From assembly GCA_027531395.1 (NCBI GenBank), contig JAPZRO010000004.1, positions 682,001 to 746,000 of the forward strand: a stretch of 64,000 bases of DNA, given 5' to 3'. Source of the stretch: Porphyrobacter sp. (GTDB lineage: Bacteria; Pseudomonadota; Alphaproteobacteria; Sphingomonadales; Sphingomonadaceae). Under the pieces are notes generated by a model that saw only the letters and a list, made by a program, of their open reading frames with translations, had not been told where the DNA came from and did no database searches. Of the stretch, positions 38,206-47,242 are shown piece by piece. Position 1 is the stretch's first letter, and the number at the start of each line of letters is the position of its first letter. The position numbers and the translations under genes are program-made.

Positions 38206-39751
38206 GTCCAGCCTGCCCGATCCTCTCCCGCGTGCGCTTGACCACCTTGCCGAACTGGCGGGGGCGGCGGGGCATGGCGAAAGGCCGGCGCTGGCGTTGC
38301 GCGAGGGCACGCTTAACCACAATCAGTTAAGACAGCGTGTTGCTGTGCTGGCCGGATGGCTGGCGCAGATGCTGCCCGAGAAGGGCGCGCGTGTGGCGAG
38401 CTGGGCGGCCAAGGGCGAGCTCACCTGCCTGCTGCCGCTGGCGGCGGCGCGGGCAGGGCTGGTGCACGTGCCGGTCAACCCGCTGCTCAAGCGCGCACAG
38501 GTGGCGCATATCCTTGGCGATAGCGGCGCGAAGCTGCTGATCGGCACGGGTTCGCGGTTGGCCTCGCTCGAGCCGGACGATCTGCCGCCCGGCTGCGCGG
38601 CGCTGGGCGAGGGCGAGGCACTGGCAGCGGCGGAGGCGGCGGGGCGCGAGCTGGGACCGTCGGCGGCCGATCCGGCGGACCTCGCGGCGATCCTCTATAC
38701 CTCGGGTTCCACCGGCAGGCCCAAAGGCGTGATGCTGAGCCATGCCAATATGTGGCTCGGCGCGGTGAGCGTGGCGCATTACCTTGGGCTTCAGAACGAC
38801 GACGTGACGCTGGCGGTGCTGCCGTTGTCCTTCGACTATGGCCAGAACCAGCTCCTGAGCACGTGGTTTGCAGGCGGCTGCGTGGTGCCGCTCGATTTCC
38901 TCTTCCCCAAGGATGTCGCCAAGGCCTGCGCAAAGCACGGCGTGACGACGCTGGCAGCGGTGCCGCCCTTGTGGGTGCAACTGACCGAGATCGACTGGCC
39001 GGCGGAGGCGTCGGCTCCCCTGCGACGGCTGACCAATAGCGGCGGGGCGCTGACGGTGGATCTGGTGCGGTCCCTGCGCGGGATGTTCCCGCAGGCACGG
39101 CTGTTCCCGATGTATGGGTTGACGGAAGCCTTCCGTTCGACCTTTCTCGATCCGGCGCTGGTCGATTTGCATCCGACTTCAATGGGTAAGGCGATTCCCT
39201 TCGCAGAGATTCTCGTTATCAACGATGCGGGCGAAGTCGCCGCCGATGACGAGGAAGGTGAGCTGGTCCATTGCGGCCCGCTGGTGGCGCAGGGCTATTG
39301 GCAGGACCCGGAGCGCACAGCCGAACGCTTCAAGCCCGCGCCGGCCGCCTCAAGCTATGGCGGGATGGCGGTCTGGTCGGGCGACCGGGTGCGGCGCTCG
39401 GCCGAGGGGCTGCTCTATTTCGCCGGACGGCGCGACGCGATGATCAAGAGCGCGGGCAACCGCATATCCCCTCAGGAGGTCGAGGAGGCGGCGCTTGCCA
39501 CCGGCCTCGTCGCCGAGGCGGTGGCGCTCGGCGTGCCGGACGCCCGCTTGGGCCAAGCGGTGCATCTTGTGGTGCGCGGCAGCGGCGACGAAGCCGCGCG
39601 CGCCGATCTGCCCAAGCGCCTCCAGCGTGACCTGCCCAATTTCATGCAGCCGCAGCATATCCACTGGCGCGCTGCCATGCCGATCAACCCCAACGGCAAG
39701 ATCGACCGCACGGCCCTGCAAGCCGAACTCAACAAGGAATTCGCCGCATGA
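38204..39751 (+). CDS. Acyl-CoA/acyl-ACP ligase (AMP-forming), exosortase A system-associated
   Basis: Adenylate-forming ligase of 515 residues. Core motif LYTSGSTGRPKG is at about 163-175, MYGLTEAFRST at about 305, then GDRVRRSAEGLLYF and GRRDAMIKSAGNRISPQEVE (A8), with the C-terminal Lys in NPNGKIDRTAL. The family (XrtA-associated ligase) is found in exopolysaccharide clusters. It most likely loads the ACP encoded on the opposite strand. An ATG at 38192 would add MLPF. The stop overlaps the decarboxylase start (ATGA), so the two are coupled. It begins the right arm of the locus and its promoter must lie within the divergent gene. Confidence 0.88.
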   Translation: MSSLPDPLPRALDHLAELAGAAGHGERPALALREGTLNHNQLRQRVAVLAGWLAQMLPEKGARVASWAAKGELTCLLPLAAARAGLVHVPVNPLLKRAQVAHILGDSGAKLLIGTGSRLASLEPDDLPPGCAALGEGEALAAAEAAGRELGPSAADPADLAAILYTSGSTGRPKGVMLSHANMWLGAVSVAHYLGLQNDDVTLAVLPLSFDYGQNQLLSTWFAGGCVVPLDFLFPKDVAKACAKHGVTTLAAVPPLWVQLTEIDWPAEASAPLRRLTNSGGALTVDLVRSLRGMFPQARLFPMYGLTEAFRSTFLDPALVDLHPTSMGKAIPFAEILVINDAGEVAADDEEGELVHCGPLVAQGYWQDPERTAERFKPAPAASSYGGMAVWSGDRVRRSAEGLLYFAGRRDAMIKSAGNRISPQEVEEAALATGLVAEAVALGVPDARLGQAVHLVVRGSGDEAARADLPKRLQRDLPNFMQPQHIHWRAAMPINPNGKIDRTALQAELNKEFAA

Positions 39752-40974
39752 AGCCCGTCGGTCCGATCCCCGCCGGTTACGAGACCATCGCCGGAGAACT
39801 TGCCATCGGCGGCAAGCGCGCGAGCGAGCTGGTGGCCGAGGCCGGGCGCACGCCGCTGTTCGTCTATTCGCGCAAGCACCTTGATGGCCGCGTGGCGCAG
39901 CTGCGCGCCGCGCTGCCGAAGCGCGTCGGGATCAACTACGCGGTCAAGGCTAACCCGCACCTCGCGGTGATCGGCCACATGGCTCCGCTGGTCGACGGGT
40001 TCGACATCGCCTCCTCGGGCGAGCTGGCGCTGTGCGTGGCGGTGGGGATCGACCCCGCGCGGATCAGCTTTGCCGGGCCCGGCAAGCGCGACGATGAACT
40101 CGAAGCCGCGATCGGGGCCGGGGTGACGCTCAACTGCGAGAGCGAGGGCGAGGGCCGCCGCGCGCTCGCCATCGGCCAGCGCCTCGGCAAGGCGCCGCGC
40201 ATCGCCATCCGCGTTAATCCGAGCTTCGAACTCAAGGGCTCGGGCATGAAGATGGGCGGCGGTGCCAAGCCTTTCGGCGTTGATGCCGAGCGGGTGCCCG
40301 ATCTTGCCCGCGAACTGATCGCTGGCGGGGCCGAATGGCGGGGCCTCCACATCTTCACCGGCAGCCAGGCGCTGAGCGCGGACGCGATCATCGAGGCGCA
40401 GGGCAACGTGCTCGACCTTGCCGCGCAGCTGACCGAGGCGATCGGCCATGGCTGTCCCAAGCTCAACATGGGCGGGGGCTTCGGCATTCCCTATTTCCCG
40501 GGCGACGAACCGCTCGATCTGGCGCGGGTCGGCGCGGCGCTGGCCGAGCGGGTCGAAAACCTGCCGGCGGCGCTCGCGGACAGCGCATTGTGCATCGAAC
40601 TCGGGCGCTATCTGGTCGGTGAGGCGGGGGTTTACCTCTGCCGCGTGATCGACCGCAAGGAGAGCCACGGCGTGGTCTACCTCGTCACCGATGGCGGGCT
40701 GCATCACCAGCTCGCTGCCTCGGGCAATTTCGGCACCGTGGTGCGGCGTAACTATCCTTCAGCGATTGCAAGCCATTACGGGGCAGAGCCGACAGAGGAA
40801 GTGAACATCGTCGGCTGTCTATGCACCCCGCTCGACCGGCTTGCCGACAATGCCGCGATGCCGCGCGCCGAGGTCGGCGATCTGGTCGCGGTGTTTTGCG
40901 CCGGGGCTTACGGGGCAAGCGCCAGTCCTGCCGCCTTCCTCGGCCACGGTCCGGCGGCCGAACTGCTGGTCTGA
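39748..40974 (+). CDS. PLP-dependent decarboxylase, exosortase A system-associated (fold III, DAPDC-like)
   Basis: A 408-residue group IV decarboxylase related to diaminopimelate and ornithine/arginine decarboxylases. The PLP Lys is residue 67 (NYAVKANPH). Others are GFDIASSGELAL, the phosphate loop LNMGGGFGIPYF, and CIELGRYLVGEAG, where most relatives have E-P-G-R. VGCLCTPLDRLADN supplies the second-subunit Cys/Asp. It would convert an amino acid to an amine for the polysaccharide or its decorations. Coupled to the ligase by ATGA. Substrate unknown. The lysA role is unlikely given context and the altered EPGR motif. Confidence 0.88.
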   Translation: MKPVGPIPAGYETIAGELAIGGKRASELVAEAGRTPLFVYSRKHLDGRVAQLRAALPKRVGINYAVKANPHLAVIGHMAPLVDGFDIASSGELALCVAVGIDPARISFAGPGKRDDELEAAIGAGVTLNCESEGEGRRALAIGQRLGKAPRIAIRVNPSFELKGSGMKMGGGAKPFGVDAERVPDLARELIAGGAEWRGLHIFTGSQALSADAIIEAQGNVLDLAAQLTEAIGHGCPKLNMGGGFGIPYFPGDEPLDLARVGAALAERVENLPAALADSALCIELGRYLVGEAGVYLCRVIDRKESHGVVYLVTDGGLHHQLAASGNFGTVVRRNYPSAIASHYGAEPTEEVNIVGCLCTPLDRLADNAAMPRAEVGDLVAVFCAGAYGASASPAAFLGHGPAAELLV

Positions 40975-41179
40975 CCGCAGCTCCCCGGCGCTGGCGTTAA
41001 CCCGCGCAAATCCGCTGTCCCGATCCGGGATGGGGGGTGATTTGGCGCTGTATAACTAACCAGATGTTCACCATTTCCGACGAGAAGGGACGCGTCGCCC
41101 GGAAGGCTCGGGTTGCAGGTCGCTCCTGCATCCGGCTCGTGCCTTGTGGCTGCGCACACAGGCCTAAGGATCCTCGTCA
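40975..41179 (+). promoter_or_regulatory. Leader/promoter region of the exopolysaccharide export genes, with a small hairpin
   Basis: A 205-base gap between the decarboxylase and the export lipoprotein gene. A perfect 6-bp hairpin (TGCAGG 41114-41119, CCTGCA 41125-41130, loop TCGCT) lies about 50 bases before the start codon. A TATAAC at 41051-41056 looks like a -10 element, but no matching -35 is found at the right spacing. An internal promoter here is inferred from the size of the gap. Confidence 0.35.
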
Positions 41180-41821
41180 ATGCCCCAATCGCTGTCTTTT
41201 GCCCGCCTTGCCACCCTCGGTCTCGCGCCGTTGGCGCTGGCGGCCTGCGTCAGCGGCGGGACGGAACTCCCCCCGGCTAACTACAGCGAAAATCCGATCG
41301 CGCCGTCCGAGGAATACACCATCGGGCCGCTCGACGAGATCACCATCCACGTCTGGCGCAACCCCGAACTCAGCGCCGACAAGGTGCGCGTGCGACCCGA
41401 TGGCCGCCTGACGATCCCGCTGGTGCAGGACATCCCGGCGGTCGGCAAGACCGCGACCCAGCTGCAGGAATACATCGCCGGCGAGCTGTCGAAATATATC
41501 GAGCAACCGATCGTCTCGGTGATCGTCAACACGCCCGAGGGCAACTTCACCCAGCAGGTGCGAGTGATCGGCGCGACCGCGCAGCCGGCCTCGCTGCCGT
41601 TCCGCGCCAACATGACCGTGCTCGATGCGATGATCGCGGTCGGCGGCCTCAGCGAATTCGCGGCCGGCAACTCGGCCAAGCTGATCCGTCAGAACCGCGA
41701 GACCGGCAAGCAGGAGGAATACCGCCTGCGCCTGTCCGATCTGATCCGGCGCGGTGATGCCAGTGCCAATGTCATGCTGATGCCGGGGGATACGATCATC
41801 ATCCCGGAAAGCCGGTTCTGA
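41180..41821 (+). CDS. Outer-membrane polysaccharide export lipoprotein (Wza-like, XrtA type)
   Basis: A 213-residue polysaccharide biosynthesis/export protein. The signal peptide ends with lipobox LAAC (Cys about 23). A Poly_export domain (EEYTIGPLDEITIHVWRNPELS, VRPDGRLTIPLVQDI) and SLBB-type repeats (RVIGATAQPASLPFR, VLDAMIAVGGL) follow, ending with VMLMPGDTIIIPESRF. This is the short EpsE/Wza-like form of XrtA clusters, forming a channel in the outer membrane for exopolysaccharide. The chain-length determinant gene follows after 17 bases. Confidence 0.93.
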   Translation: MPQSLSFARLATLGLAPLALAACVSGGTELPPANYSENPIAPSEEYTIGPLDEITIHVWRNPELSADKVRVRPDGRLTIPLVQDIPAVGKTATQLQEYIAGELSKYIEQPIVSVIVNTPEGNFTQQVRVIGATAQPASLPFRANMTVLDAMIAVGGLSEFAAGNSAKLIRQNRETGKQEEYRLRLSDLIRRGDASANVMLMPGDTIIIPESRF

Positions 41822-41838
41822 CGGGGGCCGCAGGCAGC

Positions 41839-43359
41839 ATGAGCGAGATCTTCGAGGAACTGCGCGCGGCGCTGTGGTCGGTCTGGCACCGGCGCTGGCT
41901 GGCGATCGCGGTCGCCTGGGGCGTGTGTCTGCTCGGGTGGCTGGTGGTCAGCATGATCCCCAACACCTACGAGTCCAAGGCGCGCGTCTATGTCGACGTC
42001 GAGGACGTGCTGTCCAAGCAACTCGGCATTGCCGGTGACGGCAAGGAAGAGATCATGCGTGTGCGGCAGACCCTGTCGAGCGCCAAGAATCTCGAAAAGG
42101 TCATCACCGCCACCCGTCTCGGCGAAGTCGTGACCGAGCGCGGCGCGCTCGACGCGATGATCGGCGAACTCGAGAAGAAGGTGAAGGTGACGAGCGAGCA
42201 GGACAACCTGTTCGAGATCACCGCCGAAATCGGGCGCAGCGATTTGTCCGATGCCGAAAATGCCGTGCTGGCGCGTGATGTGGTGCAGAAGCTGCTCGAC
42301 ATCCTGCGCGAGGAGCACGTGGTCGGCAACCGCGCCGGGATCAGCTCGGCGATCGGCGATCTCGACCGCCAGCTCGAAGAGCGCAAGCGCGAGCTTGAAG
42401 CAGCCGAACAGCGCCGCCTGACTTTCGAGGCCCAATATCCCGATCTGGTCGGCGGCTCTGACAGCCTGTCGAGCAAGGTGCAGTCCGCCCGCGCCGATCT
42501 GCGCGCGGTCGATGCCGATCTCGCCGCCGCCGAAAGCGCGCTGGCTGCGATCTCGGGCCAGCTGGCGAACACCCCGCGCACCGTCGTCGGCGGACCGCAG
42601 GCGACTGGCCCGCGCGCCGCGCTCCAACAGGCCCAGACCCAGCTTGCCGAGCTGCGCTCGCGCGGTCTGACCGACAGCCACCCCGATGTTGTCTCCACCA
42701 CCAAGCAGGTTGCTCTGCTGGCACGGCAGGCTGCGGCGGCCGGTGACGATGCCGGTGGAACGCCCAATCCGGCCTATGCCTCGCTGCTGGCGATCCGCAC
42801 CGAGCGGCAGGCGAATGTCGAGGCCCTGCAGGCCCGCCGCGCCGCGCTTCAGAGCGATTTCGCCGCGCTGATGGCGAGCCAGGCTTCCGAACCGGCGGTG
42901 GCCGCCGAAGCCAACCGCATCAGCCGCGACTACGACGTGCTGCGCGCCAATTACGAGAAGCTGCTGCAGGACCGCGAGGCGCTGCGCACGCGCGGCAAGG
43001 TCGAGGACAAGGCCAGCCAGTTCCGCTTCGACGTGATCCAGGAACCCAGCGTGCCGCGCAAGCCGGCCGCCCCCAACCGTCCACTGCTGCTGCTCGGCGT
43101 GCTGATCGTTGGCCTCGGGGCCGGGGCCGCGGCTGCCTATGTGCTGGCCCAGCTCAAATCGAGCTTCGCCACGCCGCAGAAGCTCGAACGCGCTTTCGAT
43201 CTGCCGGTGATCGGCGCGATCTCGCTGACCATGTCGGATGCCGCGCGCACGCTGGAGAAGAAGCGGCTCAAGCAGTTTGCCGGGGCCAGCGCCGGGCTGG
43301 TCGGCGTGTTCGTGATCCTGCTGGCGATCGAGATCGTCTCGATCGGGACGATTGCGTGA
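41839..43359 (+). CDS. Polysaccharide chain-length determinant (Wzz/PCP family, XrtA system)
   Basis: A 506-residue inner-membrane co-polymerase. TM helix 1 is at about 20-39 (WLAIAVAWGVCLLGWLVVSM), and the Wzz motif with YESKARVYVDVEDVL follows. A long periplasmic coiled coil covers about 170-400 (R-Q-L-E-E-R-K-R-E-L-E, then KLLQDREALRTRGKVED). The C-terminal part holds P-x2-P-x4-P (PRKPAAPNRP) with a TM helix at about 415-440 and another at about 480-503. The tyrosine-kinase partner is the next gene rather than fused, which fits a bipartite BY-kinase system. Controls chain length. Confidence 0.92.
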   Translation: MSEIFEELRAALWSVWHRRWLAIAVAWGVCLLGWLVVSMIPNTYESKARVYVDVEDVLSKQLGIAGDGKEEIMRVRQTLSSAKNLEKVITATRLGEVVTERGALDAMIGELEKKVKVTSEQDNLFEITAEIGRSDLSDAENAVLARDVVQKLLDILREEHVVGNRAGISSAIGDLDRQLEERKRELEAAEQRRLTFEAQYPDLVGGSDSLSSKVQSARADLRAVDADLAAAESALAAISGQLANTPRTVVGGPQATGPRAALQQAQTQLAELRSRGLTDSHPDVVSTTKQVALLARQAAAAGDDAGGTPNPAYASLLAIRTERQANVEALQARRAALQSDFAALMASQASEPAVAAEANRISRDYDVLRANYEKLLQDREALRTRGKVEDKASQFRFDVIQEPSVPRKPAAPNRPLLLLGVLIVGLGAGAAAAYVLAQLKSSFATPQKLERAFDLPVIGAISLTMSDAARTLEKKRLKQFAGASAGLVGVFVILLAIEIVSIGTIA

Positions 43360-43375
43360 GGACAGGGGAAACGCG

Positions 43376-44383
43376 ATGACCGATCAGGGCAAGATCAACC
43401 GTGAAGGCGCAAAGCCGGCCTCGCTGTTCGAGCGGGCCGACAGCGTTTTCGGGCTGGGCCCGGTGCGCACCGCGCCCAAGCTGCCGCCGGTACCGCCCGT
43501 GCCCGAGGCACTGCGCCGCGCGCCCGCGCCGCAACCCGCCGCGCCTGCACCCCAGCCTGTTATGGCCGCGCCGGTCGCGCCCGTCGCTGCTGCCCCTGTG
43601 AGCGCACCTGCGCCCGCACCGGCTCCGGCCCCGGAAGCCCCGCGCGCGGTCGCTTTCAGCGGCCCGTTTGCTGCGGTCGACCGCGATCACCTGCGCGACG
43701 GCGGCCTGCTGGTGCCCGAGGATCCGGTGACCGGGCTGCTCGAGGAGTTCCGGATCGTCAAGCGCGAGCTGCTCGCCGATGCCCGCGCTGGCGACAGCGC
43801 GCTTGCCCGCCGCATCCTCGTGTGTTCGCCCCATCCGGGCGAGGGCAAGACCTATTGCGCCACCAACCTCGCCATCGCGCTCGCTGCCGAACGCGATCTG
43901 GAAGTGCTGCTGGTGGACGCCGATGTGGTCAAGCCGAGCGTCACCGAGCGGTTCGGGATCGAAGCCGAGCAGGGCCTGATGGATGCGCTCGCCGATCCCG
44001 CGATCGCGCCCGAAAGCCTCGTGATCCGCACCGATATCGACGGGCTGTTCGTGCTGCCCGCCGGCACCGCCTCCTCGCGCGATGCCGAATATCTTGCCAG
44101 TGCCCGCACCGGCGCGGTGCTCGACCGGCTGACGCAGGGCGCGCCGAACCGCATCCTGATCTTCGACACGCCGCCCGCGCTCGCCGCATCGCCTGCCGCA
44201 GAGCTCGCCGCCCATGTCGGGCAGGCGCTGTTGGTGGTGCGTGCCGACGAGACCGCGCGCGCCGCGCTGGAGGACGCGCAGCAGCTGCTGTCGGCCTGCG
44301 CGGACATCAAGCTGCTTCTCAATGCCACGCGCTACAGCCCCACCGGGCGACGCTTCGGCACCTATGGCGCAAAGGGGAAATGA
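43376..44383 (+). CDS. P-loop tyrosine autokinase (BY-kinase-like), XrtA system
   Basis: A 335-residue cytoplasmic ATPase of the CpsD/CapB type. A Pro/Ala-rich segment (about 30-95) precedes an ATPase core with Walker A HPGEGKT (about 153-159), VLLVDADVVKP (Walker A'), and LIFDTPP (Walker B). The C-terminus has only two Tyr (RYSPTGRRFGTYGAKGK) rather than the dense Tyr cluster of classical BY-kinases, so autophosphorylation may be limited. Works with the preceding chain-length determinant. AGGGGAA stands upstream of the ATG at 43376; a GTG-like start at 43352 overlaps the previous gene and is less likely. Confidence 0.88.
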   Translation: MTDQGKINREGAKPASLFERADSVFGLGPVRTAPKLPPVPPVPEALRRAPAPQPAAPAPQPVMAAPVAPVAAAPVSAPAPAPAPAPEAPRAVAFSGPFAAVDRDHLRDGGLLVPEDPVTGLLEEFRIVKRELLADARAGDSALARRILVCSPHPGEGKTYCATNLAIALAAERDLEVLLVDADVVKPSVTERFGIEAEQGLMDALADPAIAPESLVIRTDIDGLFVLPAGTASSRDAEYLASARTGAVLDRLTQGAPNRILIFDTPPALAASPAAELAAHVGQALLVVRADETARAALEDAQQLLSACADIKLLLNATRYSPTGRRFGTYGAKGK

Positions 44384-44385
44384 CC

Positions 44386-46047
44386 ATGCGCGCTTCGATC
44401 CTGGCTCTGCCGTTCGCGCTGGCCGCGCTGGTCGCTGGCGCACCGGCGCTGGCCCAGCAACAGCCGATGGGCTCCGCTCAGGGGCAGGGGCAGGGCGCGG
44501 GCGCTTCCGGCAGCCAGCGCAGCAACCGCGTGGTGCAGCCCTATATCGAGGTCGGCCAGGTGCTCTCCGCCGAGCTTTCGCCCGGCGATGACGTGCTGAC
44601 CTTCACCACCATCGCGGCGGGGGTCGACATCAATGTGCAGGGCCGCAACAGCGGTGCTGCCGTCTCGCTGCGCTACGAGCGCAACATCGGCTACGGCAAT
44701 GACAGTGTCGATACCGACACCATCAGCGGTGTTGCGCGCGGCACGCTGGCGCTGGTGCCCAACACGCTGAGCCTCGAAGCCGGCGCGCTCGCGTCGCGCA
44801 CCCGGGTCGATGCCGGGGGCGGCACCACCACCAACCCGCTGGTGCGCGAGGATGCCGAAAGCCGCTTCTACAGCTTCTATGCCGGGCCGAGCCTCAACAC
44901 CCGCGTCGGCGACGTCGGCGTGCAGGGCGTGGCGCGGGTCGGCTACAACCGCTTCGAGAACGATGCGGTGCTGACCAATGCGCAAGGCGATCCGGTCGAC
45001 GTGTTCGACGACAGCGTGACCTACATGGGCCAGCTGCGCGCCGGCACGCGCGCGGGCGAAGTCTTGCCGGTCGGCCTCGCGGTCACCGCCGGCGGCTATC
45101 AGGAAGACATCTCCAACCTCGACCAGCGCGTGCGCGACCTCTTCGTGCGCGGCGACGTGACCGTGCCGGTCAGCCCGACCCTCGCGGTCGTTGGCGGCGT
45201 GGGTTACGAGAATGTCGAGATTTCCAGCCGCGACGCGCTGCGCGATGCCAATGGCGATCCGGTGATCGGCAATGACGGCCGCTTCGTCACCGATCCCACC
45301 TCGCCGCGCATTCTCGCTTTCGACGTCGACGGCCTGCTGTGGGACGTGGGCGTGATGTGGCGGCCCTCCTCGCGCACCTCGCTCGAGGCGCGGGTGGGCG
45401 AGCGTTACGATTCGACCACCTATTACGGCACCTTCACCTACACCCCCAACCAGCGCAGCGCCTTCGCGCTCAGCGTCTATGACGGGGTGACCGGTTTCGG
45501 CGGGCTGCTCAACAATTCGCTCGCCGGCCTCGACAGCGACTTCCAGGCGATCCGCAATCCCGTGACCGGCGATTTCGGCGGGCTCGTCAACGGCACCGAG
45601 GGACAGTCGATCATCGGCGGGCTCGGTTCGGTGCGCTCGGCAGCGTTCCGCGGCCGCGGCGTGCGCGCCTCCTACCAGCGCATCATGGGCCGCACCACCG
45701 CGGCGCTGGGCGCAGGATACGACCGCCGCACCTTCATCGCCGCACCCGGCACCGCGCTGGCACCACTCGATGGCCTGACCGACGAGAGCTACTACGTGAT
45801 CGGCGGGCTGACCCGCCAGATCGGGCAGAACGCGAACCTCACCACCAACGCCTACGTCAACTGGTTCGACAGCGCTTCGGCGAACGGCGACGTGACCGCG
45901 ATCGGCGGCTCGGCGGCCTACAACCAGTCGCTGACCCGGCGCCTCACAGCGCGCGCGGCGGTGGCGCTCGATTACTTCGATAGCGAATTCACCGCTGAAG
46001 ACTTCGCCTTTGCGACCGCGCTGGTCGGCCTGCGCTACGATTTCTGA
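44386..46047 (+). CDS. Outer-membrane beta-barrel protein of the XrtA/exopolysaccharide system
   Basis: A 553-residue exported protein. The signal peptide (MRASILALPFALAALVAGAPALA) is cleaved near residue 23. A Gln/Gly/Ser-rich stretch is followed by a long alternating beta-strand region that ends in the aromatic terminal residue of barrel proteins (ALVGLRYDF). The VQPYIEVGQVLSAEL start and many Y/F-rich strands match the XrtA-associated PEP-CTERM-system outer-membrane family. Probably assists secretion or anchoring of the polysaccharide. The second ATG, 44386, is used because AAGGGGAA is well spaced; ATG 44380 is possible. Confidence 0.86.
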   Translation: MRASILALPFALAALVAGAPALAQQQPMGSAQGQGQGAGASGSQRSNRVVQPYIEVGQVLSAELSPGDDVLTFTTIAAGVDINVQGRNSGAAVSLRYERNIGYGNDSVDTDTISGVARGTLALVPNTLSLEAGALASRTRVDAGGGTTTNPLVREDAESRFYSFYAGPSLNTRVGDVGVQGVARVGYNRFENDAVLTNAQGDPVDVFDDSVTYMGQLRAGTRAGEVLPVGLAVTAGGYQEDISNLDQRVRDLFVRGDVTVPVSPTLAVVGGVGYENVEISSRDALRDANGDPVIGNDGRFVTDPTSPRILAFDVDGLLWDVGVMWRPSSRTSLEARVGERYDSTTYYGTFTYTPNQRSAFALSVYDGVTGFGGLLNNSLAGLDSDFQAIRNPVTGDFGGLVNGTEGQSIIGGLGSVRSAAFRGRGVRASYQRIMGRTTAALGAGYDRRTFIAAPGTALAPLDGLTDESYYVIGGLTRQIGQNANLTTNAYVNWFDSASANGDVTAIGGSAAYNQSLTRRLTARAAVALDYFDSEFTAEDFAFATALVGLRYDF

Positions 46048-46065
46048 TTGGGGAGCGAGACGCTC

Positions 46066-47241
46066 ATGTACGAACAATATTACGGCTTCACCGCCCGGCC
46101 TTTCCAGCTGACGCCCGATCCGCAGTTCTATTTCGAGAGCACCAGCCACAAGAAGGCGATGAGCTATCTCGGCTATGGCCTCGGGCAGGGCGAGGGCTTC
46201 ATCGTCATCACCGGCGAGGTCGGCGCGGGCAAGTCGACGCTGGTCGCGCACCTGATGGAGCGGATCGACCCAGCGGCGTTGACCGTGGCGCAGGTCGTCA
46301 CCAGCGCGCTCGACGGGGCCGAACTGGTCCACGTCGTGGCGCAGGCCTTCGGGCTGGCGGTCGAAGGCCATGACAAGGCTGGCGCGCTGGGCGCGATCGA
46401 GCGCTTCCTTCAGGACGAGGCCCGCGCGGGCCGGCGCTGCCTGCTGGTGGTGGACGAGTGCCAGAACCTCGATCTGGAGGCGCTCGAAGAGCTGCGGATG
46501 CTGTCGAACTTCCAGCTCGGATCGCACCCGCTGCTCCAGAGCCTGCTGCTCGGCCAGCCCGAATTCCGCCGCACGCTCGCCCATCATCCGGGGCTGGAGC
46601 AATTGCGCCAGCGGATCATCGCCTCGCACCATCTCGAAGCGCTCGATGACGGCGAGGTCGAGGACTATGTCCGCCACCGCCTCGGCCATGTCGGTTGGAG
46701 CGGCCATCCCGCGCTCACCGAAGGGCTGCTGGGCGCGCTCTATCGCCGCACCGACGGCATTCCGCGTCGGGTCAATCAGGTGATGAACCGCCTGCTGCTG
46801 CTCGGCGCGATCGAGGAGCGGGACGAGTTGACGCTGGCGATGCTCGACGAGGTGGTTTCCGAAATGGCGGTCGACCAGACCCGCGGCGCGCATGGGCGCG
46901 GCGATCTGCGCGCCGCGCCTGCCGCTCCGGCCGCCCCTGACATGGTCGCCGGGGCCGACAGCCTGCCGGCCGCCGAAGTCGCCGCGCTGCTTGCCACCCG
47001 CGATGCCCGCACCGCCGAGCTCGAAGCCGCGATCAGCGCGCTGCAGGCCGCTGGGACCGAGCAGCGCGATGCGGGTGAGGAAACGCTCTCGCCCGAGGAA
47101 GTGCGCCTCGCCGAGGCCCGCTTCGCCGCCGAACTCGAACGCATCGAGGCCCGGCTCGAGGAGCAGGAGCAATCCTTCCGCCATGTGCTCACCATGCTGA
47201 TCGAGTGGCTCGAGGAAGATCCGTCGCGCGAGGCCGCGTGA
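46066..47241 (+). CDS. XrtA-associated AAA ATPase (ExeA-like)
   Basis: A 391-residue ATPase related to ExeA/GspA. It begins MYEQYYGFTARPFQLTPDP, the family opening. Walker A GEVGAGKST is at about 50-58, Walker B LLVVDECQNL at about 129-138, and the arginine-finger region GIPRRVNQVMNRLLLL follows. The C-terminal part (about 300-375) is Ala/Glu-rich and likely coiled coil, and it carries no peptidoglycan-binding domain. GGGGAG precedes the ATG at 46066. Role in the exosortase/EPS system is inferred from association; it may energise assembly of the export complex. Confidence 0.88.
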   Translation: MYEQYYGFTARPFQLTPDPQFYFESTSHKKAMSYLGYGLGQGEGFIVITGEVGAGKSTLVAHLMERIDPAALTVAQVVTSALDGAELVHVVAQAFGLAVEGHDKAGALGAIERFLQDEARAGRRCLLVVDECQNLDLEALEELRMLSNFQLGSHPLLQSLLLGQPEFRRTLAHHPGLEQLRQRIIASHHLEALDDGEVEDYVRHRLGHVGWSGHPALTEGLLGALYRRTDGIPRRVNQVMNRLLLLGAIEERDELTLAMLDEVVSEMAVDQTRGAHGRGDLRAAPAAPAAPDMVAGADSLPAAEVAALLATRDARTAELEAAISALQAAGTEQRDAGEETLSPEEVRLAEARFAAELERIEARLEEQEQSFRHVLTMLIEWLEEDPSREAA

Positions 47242-47242
47242 C

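Noticed and set aside
39748-40974. Diaminopimelate decarboxylase (lysA)
   Set aside because: The E-P-G-R motif is altered and the gene is coupled to the exosortase-associated ligase; the XrtA decarboxylase family fits better.
41051-41056. TATAAC as a -10 promoter box
   Set aside because: No acceptable -35 element at 16-18 bases upstream, so not called as a promoter.
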